The notes beneath the pieces were generated by a model. The model was not told the origin of the DNA, did no database searches, and worked only from the letters and a program-made list of their open reading frames with translations. Positions 55,270 to 63,711 of a stretch of 64,000 bases of DNA are shown here, in pieces; positions within the stretch are counted from its first letter, which is position 1, and the number at the start of each line of letters is the position of its first letter. Origin of the DNA: an uncultured Saprospiraceae bacterium (GTDB lineage Bacteria; Bacteroidota; Bacteroidia; Chitinophagales; Saprospiraceae); contig CALLPI010000008.1 of NCBI GenBank assembly GCA_938015595.1, positions 1 through 64,000 on the forward strand, written 5' to 3'. Position numbers and translations under genes: made by a program.

Positions 55270-55907
55270 TATCCTGCCGAGGGTTGTTGGGCCAGAGTCA
55301 TGAGTATTTTCTTGAGACGTTCAAGTGTGCGGTACGTTTTCACTTTGGCGTTACTTTCGGTAATGCCGAGGATGTCGGCGATGTCGCGAAAAGGACGCTG
55401 CTCAAAAAAGCGCATTTCAATCAATTCCATATCGGCTATTTTGAGCGCCTGCATAGCTTGCGGCAGCAGTGTGCGCAGTTGCTCGGCGTGGTCATCGGGT
55501 TCTATTTCATCAGCTAGCGATAGCAACCCACCTTCTTCCACGCTCACAATGCGGTACTTCTGCGTCTGGCGGTAGTGCAGAGCTACTTCATTGGCGGCAA
55601 TACGAAACAACCATGCGGCAAAGGGTACGCCTCGAAAAGCGTACTCTCCCAGGCTTTGCAGCGCCTTTAGGAATACCTGTGCACACAGGTCGGCGGATAG
55701 GTCTTCATCCTGGGTGCGATGGTACAGGTAGCGAAACACTGGCTCGTAGTATCGGTCGTACAGCGGCCTGAAACGAGCTGGTTCGCGCTGGGCAGCCTGT
55801 ACTTCCGCCCATTCGGCGTGCAAGGTCTCAGCAGAAATTACCCGGTCTGCGTCGTTATCCTGGGCGGCCCGGCCCAGGCTACGGCTAATCTGCATGTTGG
55901 AAAGCAT
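55269..55907 (-). CDS. ECF-type RNA polymerase sigma factor
   Basis: 212 residues. Region 2: RPLYDRYYEPVFRYLYHRTQ, DLCAQVFLKALQSLGEY and WLFRIAANEVALHYR. Region 4: MELIEMRFFEQRPFRDIADILGITESNAKVKTYRTLERLKK (about 155-196), with the recognition helix SNAKVKTYRTLERL. It is divergent from the GNAT gene (69 nt apart) and translationally coupled to the membrane protein downstream. The target genes cannot be inferred. Confidence 0.92.
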   Translation of the reverse strand: MLSNMQISRSLGRAAQDNDADRVISAETLHAEWAEVQAAQREPARFRPLYDRYYEPVFRYLYHRTQDEDLSADLCAQVFLKALQSLGEYAFRGVPFAAWLFRIAANEVALHYRQTQKYRIVSVEEGGLLSLADEIEPDDHAEQLRTLLPQAMQALKIADMELIEMRFFEQRPFRDIADILGITESNAKVKTYRTLERLKKILMTLAQQPSAG

Positions 55908-55976
55908 TCGTTCCGGGAATTTTCCTTGTTGGCAATTTGTTTTCTTTCATAATGCAAATTTGTCAAAAAGTTACAG

Positions 55977-56516
55977 ATGGTACCTGAATTTTTGCCTGTT
56001 TCTGATGAGATTGTGCTCACAGCCTTCCGACCGGAAGACAAATCTGATCTCTTGCGCTGGATGGAAGACAGTACTATCCACCAGTTTACCTTGAGCATCC
56101 CTTTCCCCTATACTGATGCCGATGCTGATGCCTGGCTGCACAAAACCCGCGAGATGGAGGAGCAATATCTCGCCCGCCCCCATTGGGCCATTCGCACTGC
56201 CGCTGGCCAACTCATTGGCAGCATAGGGCGCCAAATGAAAGACAGCGCCAATAGCCACTGCGATGAAGTTGGCTACTGGCTGGCCTGGCCTTATCGGGGC
56301 AAGGGGCTCATGTCGCTAGTGACGCAGCACTTCTGCAATTACTGGTTTACCTATTCGCCGCTCATCCGCATTGAGGCCGGAGTCTTTCACACTAACCCCG
56401 CCTCGGCGCGCGTATTGGAAAAAGCTGGCTTCGATTACGAAGGGTACCAGCGCCGCAAGGTGTTCAGAAACGGCCAATACCTGGATGTGCTGTTGTATGC
56501 GCGGCTAAAAGACTGA
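55977..56516 (+). CDS. GNAT-family N-acetyltransferase
   Basis: 179 residues of the RimJ/RimL-like group: LTAFRPEDKSDLLRWM at the start, an acetyl-CoA-binding segment GYWLAWPYRGKGLMSLV (pyrophosphate loop RGKGLM, variant of R/Q-x-x-G-x-G/A), and NPASARVLEKAGFDYEG near the end. It acetylates an unknown amine, protein terminus or metabolite. The start at 55977 gives the full first strand. Confidence 0.88.
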   Translation: MVPEFLPVSDEIVLTAFRPEDKSDLLRWMEDSTIHQFTLSIPFPYTDADADAWLHKTREMEEQYLARPHWAIRTAAGQLIGSIGRQMKDSANSHCDEVGYWLAWPYRGKGLMSLVTQHFCNYWFTYSPLIRIEAGVFHTNPASARVLEKAGFDYEGYQRRKVFRNGQYLDVLLYARLKD

Positions 56517-56951
56517 TGCCCCCTGTCTTCCTTTTGCAGGGAAACGAACACTTGCCATGGAAAATCTGGCAATGTGCAAAGGTATAAGAAGCACAGTAAA
56601 AGCAGACAGGCAAGCAGGTTGGAATCTGCCCAACAAGCCAGTACGAAATGAAAATTCCGTGCTGGCCCGGCAATGGTAGGTGTCTTTGCGCTCTTTGCAA
56701 CTTTTGCAAAAACCAGTGTTTAGGTGTTCAGCAGAGTTAGCCTCGGCCTGGTCACAAGGGCGCACCCGGTGTTTTGCCCTCACCGCATCTGTCTGCCAGA
56801 GGAGGTAATCAGAGAAGGTATGAAAAGTCGTCAAAGGCGTGGAAGTGCCTTGGCGCATGACGAAAATAAGTGTAAGGAGTGAATCCTGCACGCACACTAC
56901 CATTCCAGTTTTTTGACGTATCATTGCGCCGTGTAAATCCATTATGTTTTC
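56517..56951. other. 435-nt intergenic region before gcvT
   Basis: No convincing gene or RNA motif. A minus-strand open frame crosses it and continues over gcvT; the part here reads DYLLWQTDAVRAKHRVRPCDQ and CKSCKERKDTYH, but it has no start of its own that avoids gcvT except around 56858 and no known relatives come to mind. I looked for a glycine riboswitch and saw none of its conserved blocks. Confidence 0.5.
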
Positions 56952-58058
56952 ATGAAAAGTACGCCGCTTACGCCTGCCCATATTGCACTGGGCGCCCGCA
57001 TGGCCGAATTTGCCGGCTACCACATGCCCATCTCCTACACCAGTATCCAGGAAGAACACCATGCTGTGCGCAACGGCGTGGGCGTCTTTGATGTGTCGCA
57101 CATGGGCGAGTTTATCGTACGAGGCAGGCAGGCGCTGGACCTGGTACAATACGTTACCTCCAACGACGCCTCTCGCCTGGCCATTGGCGATGCCCAATAC
57201 TCCTGCTTGCCCAATAGCCAGGGCGGCATAGTGGACGACCTGCTGGTGTATCGCCTGCCCGAAGATATGTGCGCCGAAGGCGAGCAGGCCTTTATGCTGG
57301 TAGTCAATGCTTCCAATATCGAAAAAGACTGGGAGTGGATCAACCGCCATAATCGCTTTGATGCCCGCCTTATCAACATATCAGAACAGACGGGCCTGCT
57401 GGCCGTGCAAGGTCCTCGTGCCGCCAACGTATTGCAGCCACTCACCGATGTGAATCTAGCTCAGATGAAATACTACACTTTCGTCAAGGGGCGCTTTGCT
57501 GGCATAGACAACGTACTCATCTCGGCTACTGGCTACACTGGTTCGGGCGGGTTTGAACTCTATGTGGAAGCCAGCCAAACGGAAGCACTCTGGAAAGCTG
57601 TACTGGAAGCCGGTAAGCCCGTCGGCATCCGCCCTGTGGGTCTGGGTGCCCGAGATACCCTGCGCTTGGAGATGGGCTACTGTCTGTATGGCAATGACAT
57701 TGACGACCACACCTCGCCTCTGGAGGCTGGCCTGGGCTGGATTACCAAATTGCAAAAAGGCGACTTTGTAGGCGCTGAGTACCTGCGCCACCAAAAACAA
57801 GAAGGTATCAAGCGAAAGCTCACAGGGTTCCGCGTGGACGACCGCCGCGTGCCGCGCCACGGCTATCCCATTGAAGATGACCACGGCAACGTCATTGGCG
57901 TAGTCACTTCTGGCACGCAATCCCCCTCGCTGGGCTACCCCATTGGCATGGGGTATGTGGCCATAGACCACGCCAAGGAAGGTACGCCATTGCGCATTGT
58001 AGCCGGGGGCAAAAAACTTGAAGCAGCAGTGGCCAAAGTCCCATTTCTGAAATTATAA
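56952..58058 (+). CDS. gcvT: Glycine cleavage system T protein (aminomethyltransferase)
   Basis: 368 residues. Moves the methylene group from aminomethyl-lipoyl H protein to tetrahydrofolate, freeing ammonia. Clear family features: [56 protein letters not shown] and [20 protein letters not shown], with a C-terminal GCV_T_C barrel ending [11 protein letters not shown]. Folate-binding Asp and Glu positions look intact. Other gcv genes are not in the window. Confidence 0.96.
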   Translation: MKSTPLTPAHIALGARMAEFAGYHMPISYTSIQEEHHAVRNGVGVFDVSHMGEFIVRGRQALDLVQYVTSNDASRLAIGDAQYSCLPNSQGGIVDDLLVYRLPEDMCAEGEQAFMLVVNASNIEKDWEWINRHNRFDARLINISEQTGLLAVQGPRAANVLQPLTDVNLAQMKYYTFVKGRFAGIDNVLISATGYTGSGGFELYVEASQTEALWKAVLEAGKPVGIRPVGLGARDTLRLEMGYCLYGNDIDDHTSPLEAGLGWITKLQKGDFVGAEYLRHQKQEGIKRKLTGFRVDDRRVPRHGYPIEDDHGNVIGVVTSGTQSPSLGYPIGMGYVAIDHAKEGTPLRIVAGGKKLEAAVAKVPFLKL

Positions 58059-58074
58059 AAGCGACTTGCCAGCT

Positions 58075-58103
58075 TGGCACCCCCGCGCAACGGCATACCT
58101 TTG
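58075..58103 (+). promoter_or_regulatory. Bacteroidota-type promoter of the TonB-domain/TPR gene
   Basis: TTG (58075-58077), an 18-nt spacer, then a perfect -7 element TACCTTTG (58096-58103). It lies 50 nt before the start codon at 58154. The spacer is slightly short. Confidence 0.6.
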
Positions 58104-58153
58104 CAATGCGCACGGGCGGCCATTCGTTGTATCGTCATCAATTTTTTAATAAC

Positions 58154-59230
58154 ATGAAAAACGTATTGCTCGGACTGTTACTAGGCCTTTCATTGCCTTG
58201 GGCGGCGTGGACGCAAGCAGCCAAAGACACTACCGTATACAAAGTGGTGGACGAAATACCGCGCTTTCCAGGGTGCGAGTTTCCCGACAGTACCCTAGAT
58301 GCTCGGCAGCGCTGCGCTGAACGCCGCTTGCTGGAGTTCATCAACCAAAACATTGAGTACCCTCTGGAAGCCCGCCAAAAAGGGCACGAGGGCACAGTTG
58401 TAGTGAGTTTTATTGTAGAAACTGACGGCTCCCTGTCACGCATCAGCATTTTACGAAACGTAGAAGGAGGCTGCGGCGATGAAGCCGTACGCGTAGTGAG
58501 CCTTATGAATACCGCTGGTATCAAATGGATTCCCGGCAAAAAAGCTGGCAAGCCCGTACGTACCCAGTTCAACTTGCCCGTCAAGTTCAAACTCGAGGAA
58601 GCACCACCCTATATCTTCATCGAAGGTGATACGGTGTACACCGAATTTGACGCGCCACTGGAGTTTCTGGGCGGTGAGCAGGCGCTGTCCGATTATCTGG
58701 GCAAGATGGTCAAATACCCCGTCTCGGGTAATGCCAAATGCCTCATCGGCGAAGTGGACATTCAGTTGCTTGTCTATCCTGATAACGACGTGCGCATCCT
58801 GAGCATGACCGACTTCAACGACCTAGGCTTCGACTTTTGGTGGGAGGCCGCCCATGCCGCCGCAGGCACGCTGGGCAAGTGGAAACCAGCACAATTTCAA
58901 GGGCGCAACGTACCTGCTGCCTACGATGTCAGTATTGCTTTCAAGCCCACAGCGGCCTCTTGTAAGCAGCGGGTGGAAGCCTACGACAGGGCCAACCGCC
59001 TGGCTGAGGAGGGTGAAAAACTCTACAATAGCGGCCAGCAGGAGGCGGGCATTGCCAAGCTGAACGAGGCCATCGCCCTGTTTCCCGACAATGCTGCTTT
59101 CCTGTTCATGCGCGGGCAGGCTTATCTGAACCAAAACAAGTTTCCGGAGGCCTGTGCCGATCTGCTAAAAGGCCGTCAGATTGCTATGGTCAACTGGTTT
59201 GACAATATCTTGCGCGTCATCTGCCGTTGA
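58154..59230 (+). CDS. Periplasmic protein with two TonB C-terminal-like domains and a TPR region
   Basis: 358 residues. Signal peptide NVLLGLLLGLSLPWAAWTQA. Residues about 30-155 are a TonB_C domain (YPLEARQKGHEGTVVVSFIVE, then KWIPGKKAGKPVRTQFNLPV). Residues about 160-275 repeat the same plan with a worn motif (LSDYLGKMVKYPV, IGEVDIQLLVYPDNDVRI, GKWKPAQFQGRNVP). A TPR pair ends the protein (AEEGEKLYNSGQQEAGIAKLNEAI). Unlike true TonB there is no N-terminal membrane anchor, so it may bind peptidoglycan or outer-membrane partners in the periplasm rather than transduce energy. Start fixed by the signal peptide. Confidence 0.8.
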   Translation: MKNVLLGLLLGLSLPWAAWTQAAKDTTVYKVVDEIPRFPGCEFPDSTLDARQRCAERRLLEFINQNIEYPLEARQKGHEGTVVVSFIVETDGSLSRISILRNVEGGCGDEAVRVVSLMNTAGIKWIPGKKAGKPVRTQFNLPVKFKLEEAPPYIFIEGDTVYTEFDAPLEFLGGEQALSDYLGKMVKYPVSGNAKCLIGEVDIQLLVYPDNDVRILSMTDFNDLGFDFWWEAAHAAAGTLGKWKPAQFQGRNVPAAYDVSIAFKPTAASCKQRVEAYDRANRLAEEGEKLYNSGQQEAGIAKLNEAIALFPDNAAFLFMRGQAYLNQNKFPEACADLLKGRQIAMVNWFDNILRVICR

Positions 59231-59260
59231 TCATATAGAAGCCATAGCGCCCGATACACC

Positions 59261-59866
59261 ATGTTACTCGAAACAATTTGCTTTCTCGATGGGCAAGCCC
59301 AACACTTGCAGTGGCATCAGGTGCGCCTCGACGAAGCCCGGTGGGCGCTTTGGCACATCCGAACCCCACTCTCCTTGGCAGATGCGCTGACCCCACCTGC
59401 TGAGTTTCAGCACGGAAAAGTAAAGTGCAGGGTGCTATACGACTATCGCATACACCGCGTAGAGTGGATGCCATACATCCCGGCCAGAACGCACACGCTT
59501 CAACTGGTAGAGGGTAGCCACCTGCGCTACCCCTTCAAATACGCCGACCGAAGCGAAATACGCCGGATGATGGCCCTGCGTGGCGAAGCCGACGACATCC
59601 TCATCGTACAGGATGGTCTCATCACTGACACCTCTTACTGCAACGTGGTGTGCTTCGACGGCCAGCGCTATTTTACCCCGGCGCAGCCCTTGCTACCGGG
59701 AACCTCCCGCGCCAGGCTTTTGCACGAACAACGCCTTGATCCAGCTGATATCCGCCCGCAGGATCTGCACTACTTCCAGCATATTTTTCTCATTAACGCT
59801 ATGCTTGACCTGGGCGAATGCATCGGCATATGGAACAAAAACCTTACCTTTGCCGCGCTTTTTTAA
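59261..59866 (+). CDS. Short class IV aminotransferase (PabC/branched-chain type)
   Basis: 201 residues. The PLP lysine is Lys93 in YPFKYADRSEI, and DGLITDTSYCNVVCFDG and LLPGTSRARLL are the class IV cofactor motifs. It is about 70 residues shorter than PabC or IlvE, lacking much of the N-terminal domain, but such compact forms exist in Bacteroidota. It may act on aminodeoxychorismate in folate synthesis or on another amine. The near-palindrome CGCTTTTTTAAAAAGCG (59856-59872) spans the stop, and a -7 element TACCTTTG at 59845-59852 may serve metK. Confidence 0.78.
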   Translation: MLLETICFLDGQAQHLQWHQVRLDEARWALWHIRTPLSLADALTPPAEFQHGKVKCRVLYDYRIHRVEWMPYIPARTHTLQLVEGSHLRYPFKYADRSEIRRMMALRGEADDILIVQDGLITDTSYCNVVCFDGQRYFTPAQPLLPGTSRARLLHEQRLDPADIRPQDLHYFQHIFLINAMLDLGECIGIWNKNLTFAALF

Positions 59867-59890
59867 AAAGCGGTTAAACTTCAATTCACA

Positions 59891-61147
59891 ATGCCATATC
59901 TTTTCACCTCCGAATCGGTATCCGAAGGCCATCCCGATAAAATTGCCGATCAAATCTCCGATGCTCTTGTAGATCACTTTCTGGCTTTTGATCCCACCTC
60001 TAAAGTTGCCATTGAAACTTTGGTCACTACAGGTCAGGTAGTACTGGCCGGCGAGGTGCGTTCCAACGTGTATCTGGACGTACAGCAAATAGCCCGCCAA
60101 GTCATTCGACGCATCGGCTACACCCGCTCCGAGCTGATGTTCGACGCTAATTCCTGTGGCATATTTTCTGCCATTCACGAACAGTCAGCCGACATAGCCC
60201 GCGGCGTAGAACGCGCCACCCCTGAAGACCAAGGCGCCGGCGACCAGGGTATGATGTTTGGCTATGCTACCAACGAAACTGACAACTACATGCCATTGGC
60301 TTTAGACTTGGCGCATCGCATCCTGCGCGAGCTGGCGGCCATTCGCAACGAAGGTAAGCTCATGCCCTATCTGCGCCCAGACGCCAAGTCGCAGGTCACT
60401 ATTGAATACACTGACGACCACCAGCCCAGTCGTATTGACACCATCGTAGTATCCACCCAGCACGATGAGTTTGGCGAAGAGTCGGCCATGTTGGCCAGAA
60501 TTCGGGAAGATATCATCCATATTGTATTGCCGCGCGTCAAAGAGAAACTCAATCCGCGCATCCAGAAACTATTCAACGACCAAATTACCTATCACATCAA
60601 CCCCACCGGCAAGTTTGTCATTGGTGGCCCTCACGGCGATACCGGGCTTACCGGGCGAAAGATTATTGTAGATACCTACGGCGGTAAGGGTGCGCACGGC
60701 GGGGGCGCTTTCTCCGGCAAAGACCCCTCCAAAGTAGATCGCTCCGCCGCGTATGCCACCCGCCACATTGCCAAAAACTTGGTGGCTGCTGGCGTGTGCG
60801 ACGAAGCCCTGGTACAGGTATCATATGCTATTGGCGTGGCCAAGCCTACCAACATATACGTGCAGACCTATGGCACCAGTAAACTGAATATCACCGACGG
60901 CGAAATTGCCCGTCGTGTGGCTGAACTGTTCGACATGCGCCCCTACGCCGTAGAAAAGCGCCTCAAACTACGCGCCCCCATCTACTCCGAGTGCGCTGCT
61001 TACGGGCACATGGGCCGCAGCCCCGAACTCAAGCGCGTGGAGTTTTACAATGCTGCCGGCGAACGTAAGGCCATGGAGGTAGAAACCTTTACCTGGGAAA
61101 AACTGGATATGGTTGATGCCATACGCCAGGCTTTTGGGCTGGAGTAA
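59891..61147 (+). CDS. metK: S-adenosylmethionine synthase
   Basis: 418 residues. Makes S-adenosylmethionine from methionine and ATP in the cytoplasm. Signatures are [32 protein letters not shown], the P-loop-like [18 protein letters not shown], and [20 protein letters not shown]. Length is slightly above the usual 380-400. Directly follows the aminotransferase gene by 24 nt. No SAM riboswitch is visible upstream. After the stop, 61148-61397 contains nothing I can support; an open frame at 61238-61489 runs into the RND pseudogene and looks spurious. Confidence 0.97.
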   Translation: MPYLFTSESVSEGHPDKIADQISDALVDHFLAFDPTSKVAIETLVTTGQVVLAGEVRSNVYLDVQQIARQVIRRIGYTRSELMFDANSCGIFSAIHEQSADIARGVERATPEDQGAGDQGMMFGYATNETDNYMPLALDLAHRILRELAAIRNEGKLMPYLRPDAKSQVTIEYTDDHQPSRIDTIVVSTQHDEFGEESAMLARIREDIIHIVLPRVKEKLNPRIQKLFNDQITYHINPTGKFVIGGPHGDTGLTGRKIIVDTYGGKGAHGGGAFSGKDPSKVDRSAAYATRHIAKNLVAAGVCDEALVQVSYAIGVAKPTNIYVQTYGTSKLNITDGEIARRVAELFDMRPYAVEKRLKLRAPIYSECAAYGHMGRSPELKRVEFYNAAGERKAMEVETFTWEKLDMVDAIRQAFGLE

Positions 61148-61397
61148 CCATACAGCCAGGAAGGGAAAAATCTCGCTACTCCCGAAATTCATTCTTCGGT
61201 GAACGCCCTTTAGACAAGGAGAATACCTTCCAAGAAGTTGACTCACAAAATAGCATGCATGTGCGTAGACGTGCAGGCAGGGGGCTCAGGCCTACTGGAT
61301 AAATTTTTGCACCTAAGGCGCATGGGCAGAGCCGGTGCGCTTGTTGTTGTTTTTCTACACACTAGTACGGTGCTCCTGTCTCTATGCTTTGATACTG

Positions 61398-62400
61398 CTA
61401 TCTATTGGCTCCTGATGCTCTTTCAGCGCACTTGGCCTCGCGCAGGTGCAGCGCCTTGTGATACACAATGGGAAACACCAGCAGAGTGAAGACGGTGGCC
61501 GTCACTAGGCCGCCGATGATGACTACGGCCAGCGGTTTTTGGCTTTGGGAGCCGATGCCGGTGCTGATGGCAGCTGGCAACAATCCGATGGCGGCATGAG
61601 GGCAGTTACCTTGCGCTGTGCCTCGGCAATAGTACTGCCCAAGTTGCGCTCGCGCACCTAAAACTTGACGCCGATGAAGCGCTTGGTATTGTCGCGGTAG
61701 ATGAAAGCCGGGCCAGTGATCTTGCGAATGGAGGCAATTTCCTTGAGGGGAACGAGGTCGCCCTTGTGAGGGTGGGAATCCTCAGCAAGAGAATGTCTTC
61801 TTCGCTGCTGCGATGCTCCCGGTTGTAGCGGATGCGGATGTCAAACTTGCGCTCACCTTCATACTTTTGGGTAGCAGTTTTGCCGCCAATGGCCATTTCG
61901 ATAAGAGCCTGGGCATCGGCCTTGGTGATGTTGTAGAAGGCCATTTTTTCTTTGTCGAGTAGTACGCTCAGCTCCGGTTGGCCAACGTTGCGTAGTATGC
62001 CTACGTGCTTGATGCCGGGTACGTCCTTGATGGCGTCGAATACTTGGTTGGCCAGTTCGTCCAGTTGGTCAAGGTTATCGCCATAAATTTTTACAGCATT
62101 GGAAGTATTCATGCCGGCTACAGCCTCGGCCACGTTGTCAATGATGAGCTGGGAGTAATTGTAGTTGATGCCCTGATAGTTGTTGAGGCGGCGGTCCATT
62201 TCATCAATAAGCTCGTCTGTGGTGATTTTGCGGCTCCATTCTTTTTTGGCTTTAGGTTTACCTGCATTTGTACGTAGTAAAAGCCGCTGGGGTCGGTGCC
62301 ATCATTGCTGCGGCCGGTTTGGGAGAGCACGCCGTTCACCTCAGGGAAGCGCATGGGTTCCTGGCGCAAGGTGCATACCATCTGTACTGCTTTGAGTGGT
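61398..62400 (-). pseudogene. RND efflux permease (CzcA/CusA type) pseudogene with several lesions
   Basis: On the minus strand the remnant reads in order: RFPEVNGVLSQTGRSNDGTDP (62370-62300), KIYGDNLDQLDELANQVFDAI and KMAFYNITKADAQALIEMAIGG (to about 61790), GDLVPLKEIASIRKITGPAF, and finally LLPAAISTGIGSQSQKPLAVV with the last membrane helices to 61398. Damage: the N-terminal half is missing; a frameshift lies in a run of six T (62242-62247); another frameshift is near 61770; TAG (61660-61658) replaces the Ser expected after GVKF; and about 200 codons are deleted near 61600, with a third frame change. The intact pump would have exported metal ions or drugs. Confidence 0.9.
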
Positions 62401-62665
62401 GCCGCAAAAAAGTGCCAGGCATTAATTTAAAAAGGGCTTAAACCTGTAAAAGTTAGCTTAAAAGGCATCAGCAGAAAGGCTAATTCCTTCATAAACAATG
62501 AATGACTGCAGTTGCTCGCCGGTGGGTTTTTACCTTGCCGTCTAATTTTTGCGCTGCTCGAAAAAGTTCTTCACAACTGGAATGAAGGCTACTGCCTACC
62601 GAGAAGTGTCTGTGCCTCGGCATTCGAAGCGCCGGTGAGGTTGGCTACTGCTGTGTCTCGTCGGG

Positions 62666-62696
62666 TTGTTTTTCCTCTGCCCAGTGCGTACCTTTG
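62666..62696 (+). promoter_or_regulatory. Promoter of holA, predicted leaderless transcript
   Basis: TTG (62666-62668), exactly 20 nt, then a perfect -7 element TACCTTTG (62689-62696). The holA ATG at 62704 is 7 nt after the element. The DNA between the pseudogene and this promoter (62401-62665) shows nothing else. Confidence 0.8.
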
Positions 62697-62703
62697 CCCG
62701 ACT

Positions 62704-63711
62704 ATGACCCACGATCAAATTTTGCAAGAACTGAGTGCCGGCAAAGTACGGCCGGTTTACTTTCTGCACGGCGCGGAGCCTTATTTCATTGACAAGGTAT
62801 CGGATTATGCAGAAAAACACCTGCTCAGCGAGGCCGAACAAGCCTTCAACCTAACAGTGCTCTATGGCAGAGACACCGACCACCTGGCTGTGCTGGACGC
62901 CGCCCGGCGCTATCCTGTGATGGCGCCACGGCAAGTGGTGGTACTCAAGGAAGCCCAGGAGATGAAGACCCTACCTGAACTGCAGGGCTACATCGAAAAA
63001 CCAGCAGATACCACAGCCCTGTTCATTTGCTACAAACACAAGAAGTTTAACATGACTACCAAATTTGCTGCAGCGCTCAAGGCGCATGCTGTAGTCATGG
63101 AGGCCAAAGCAGTCTATGAAGACCGCATGCCTGCCTGGATACAGGACTACCTAAAGGCTAAGCAACTCAAAATAGAACCCGCTGCGCTCCAACTCATCGT
63201 AGAGCACTTGGGCACGCAACTCTCCAAAGTGACTAATGAACTGGACAAAATGGCGCTCAACTTGCCCCCTGGCGCTACAGTCAATACTTCGCACATCGAA
63301 GCCTTCATCGGTATCAGCAAGGAGTACAATGTATTTGAGTTGCAGCGCGCCCTGGCCGAGCGCAACCTTCAGCGCGTGGGGCGTATCGTGCAGTATTTTG
63401 CCGCCAACCCCAAGGAAAACCCCCTGCTCGTAGTGATTAACGCTCTGTATGGCTTTTTCAGCAAGGCCCTAATGCTGCATGCTCTGCAAGGACGCTCTGA
63501 GAAAGAAATGCTCGACACCCTGAAACTGCGAGGTTCCTGGGCGCTCAAGGACTACAGCCTCGCTGCGCACCGCTACTCCCGCGCCCAACTGGAAGCTATT
63601 ATCGGCTACCTGCACGAGTACGACCTCAAAGCCAAGGGCATCACCTTAGACTCGAGCAGCTACACAGATGGAGAGTTGCTACAGGAGCTAGTGTGGAAAA
63701 TACTGCACTAA
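62704..63711 (+). CDS. holA: DNA polymerase III, delta subunit
   Basis: 335 residues. Opens the beta clamp as part of the clamp loader. The family opening VRPVYFLHGAEPYFIDKVSDY is clear, followed by VVVLKEAQEM, a lid region with LGTQLSKVTNELDKMAL and HIEAFIGISKEYNVFELQRAL, and a C-terminal collar ending LLQELVWKIL. The promoter fixes the start; the open frame extends 64 codons upstream but that part has no coding character. Its 3' end overlaps the convergent transporter gene by 4 nt. Confidence 0.92.
   Translation: MTHDQILQELSAGKVRPVYFLHGAEPYFIDKVSDYAEKHLLSEAEQAFNLTVLYGRDTDHLAVLDAARRYPVMAPRQVVVLKEAQEMKTLPELQGYIEKPADTTALFICYKHKKFNMTTKFAAALKAHAVVMEAKAVYEDRMPAWIQDYLKAKQLKIEPAALQLIVEHLGTQLSKVTNELDKMALNLPPGATVNTSHIEAFIGISKEYNVFELQRALAERNLQRVGRIVQYFAANPKENPLLVVINALYGFFSKALMLHALQGRSEKEMLDTLKLRGSWALKDYSLAAHRYSRAQLEAIIGYLHEYDLKAKGITLDSSSYTDGELLQELVWKILH

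Noticed and set aside
56517-56951. Possible glycine riboswitch before gcvT
   Set aside because: None of the conserved aptamer blocks could be found; the region stays unexplained.
56505-57350. 281-codon minus-strand open frame over the gcvT start
   Set aside because: Two thirds is antisense to gcvT; the intergenic part alone has no recognised similarity.
59230-59891. Possible SAM riboswitch before metK
   Set aside because: The space is filled by an aminotransferase gene, and only 24 nt separate it from metK.
61238-61489. Small plus-strand open frame after metK
   Set aside because: Low-complexity translation, no start signals, and it runs antisense into the RND pseudogene.
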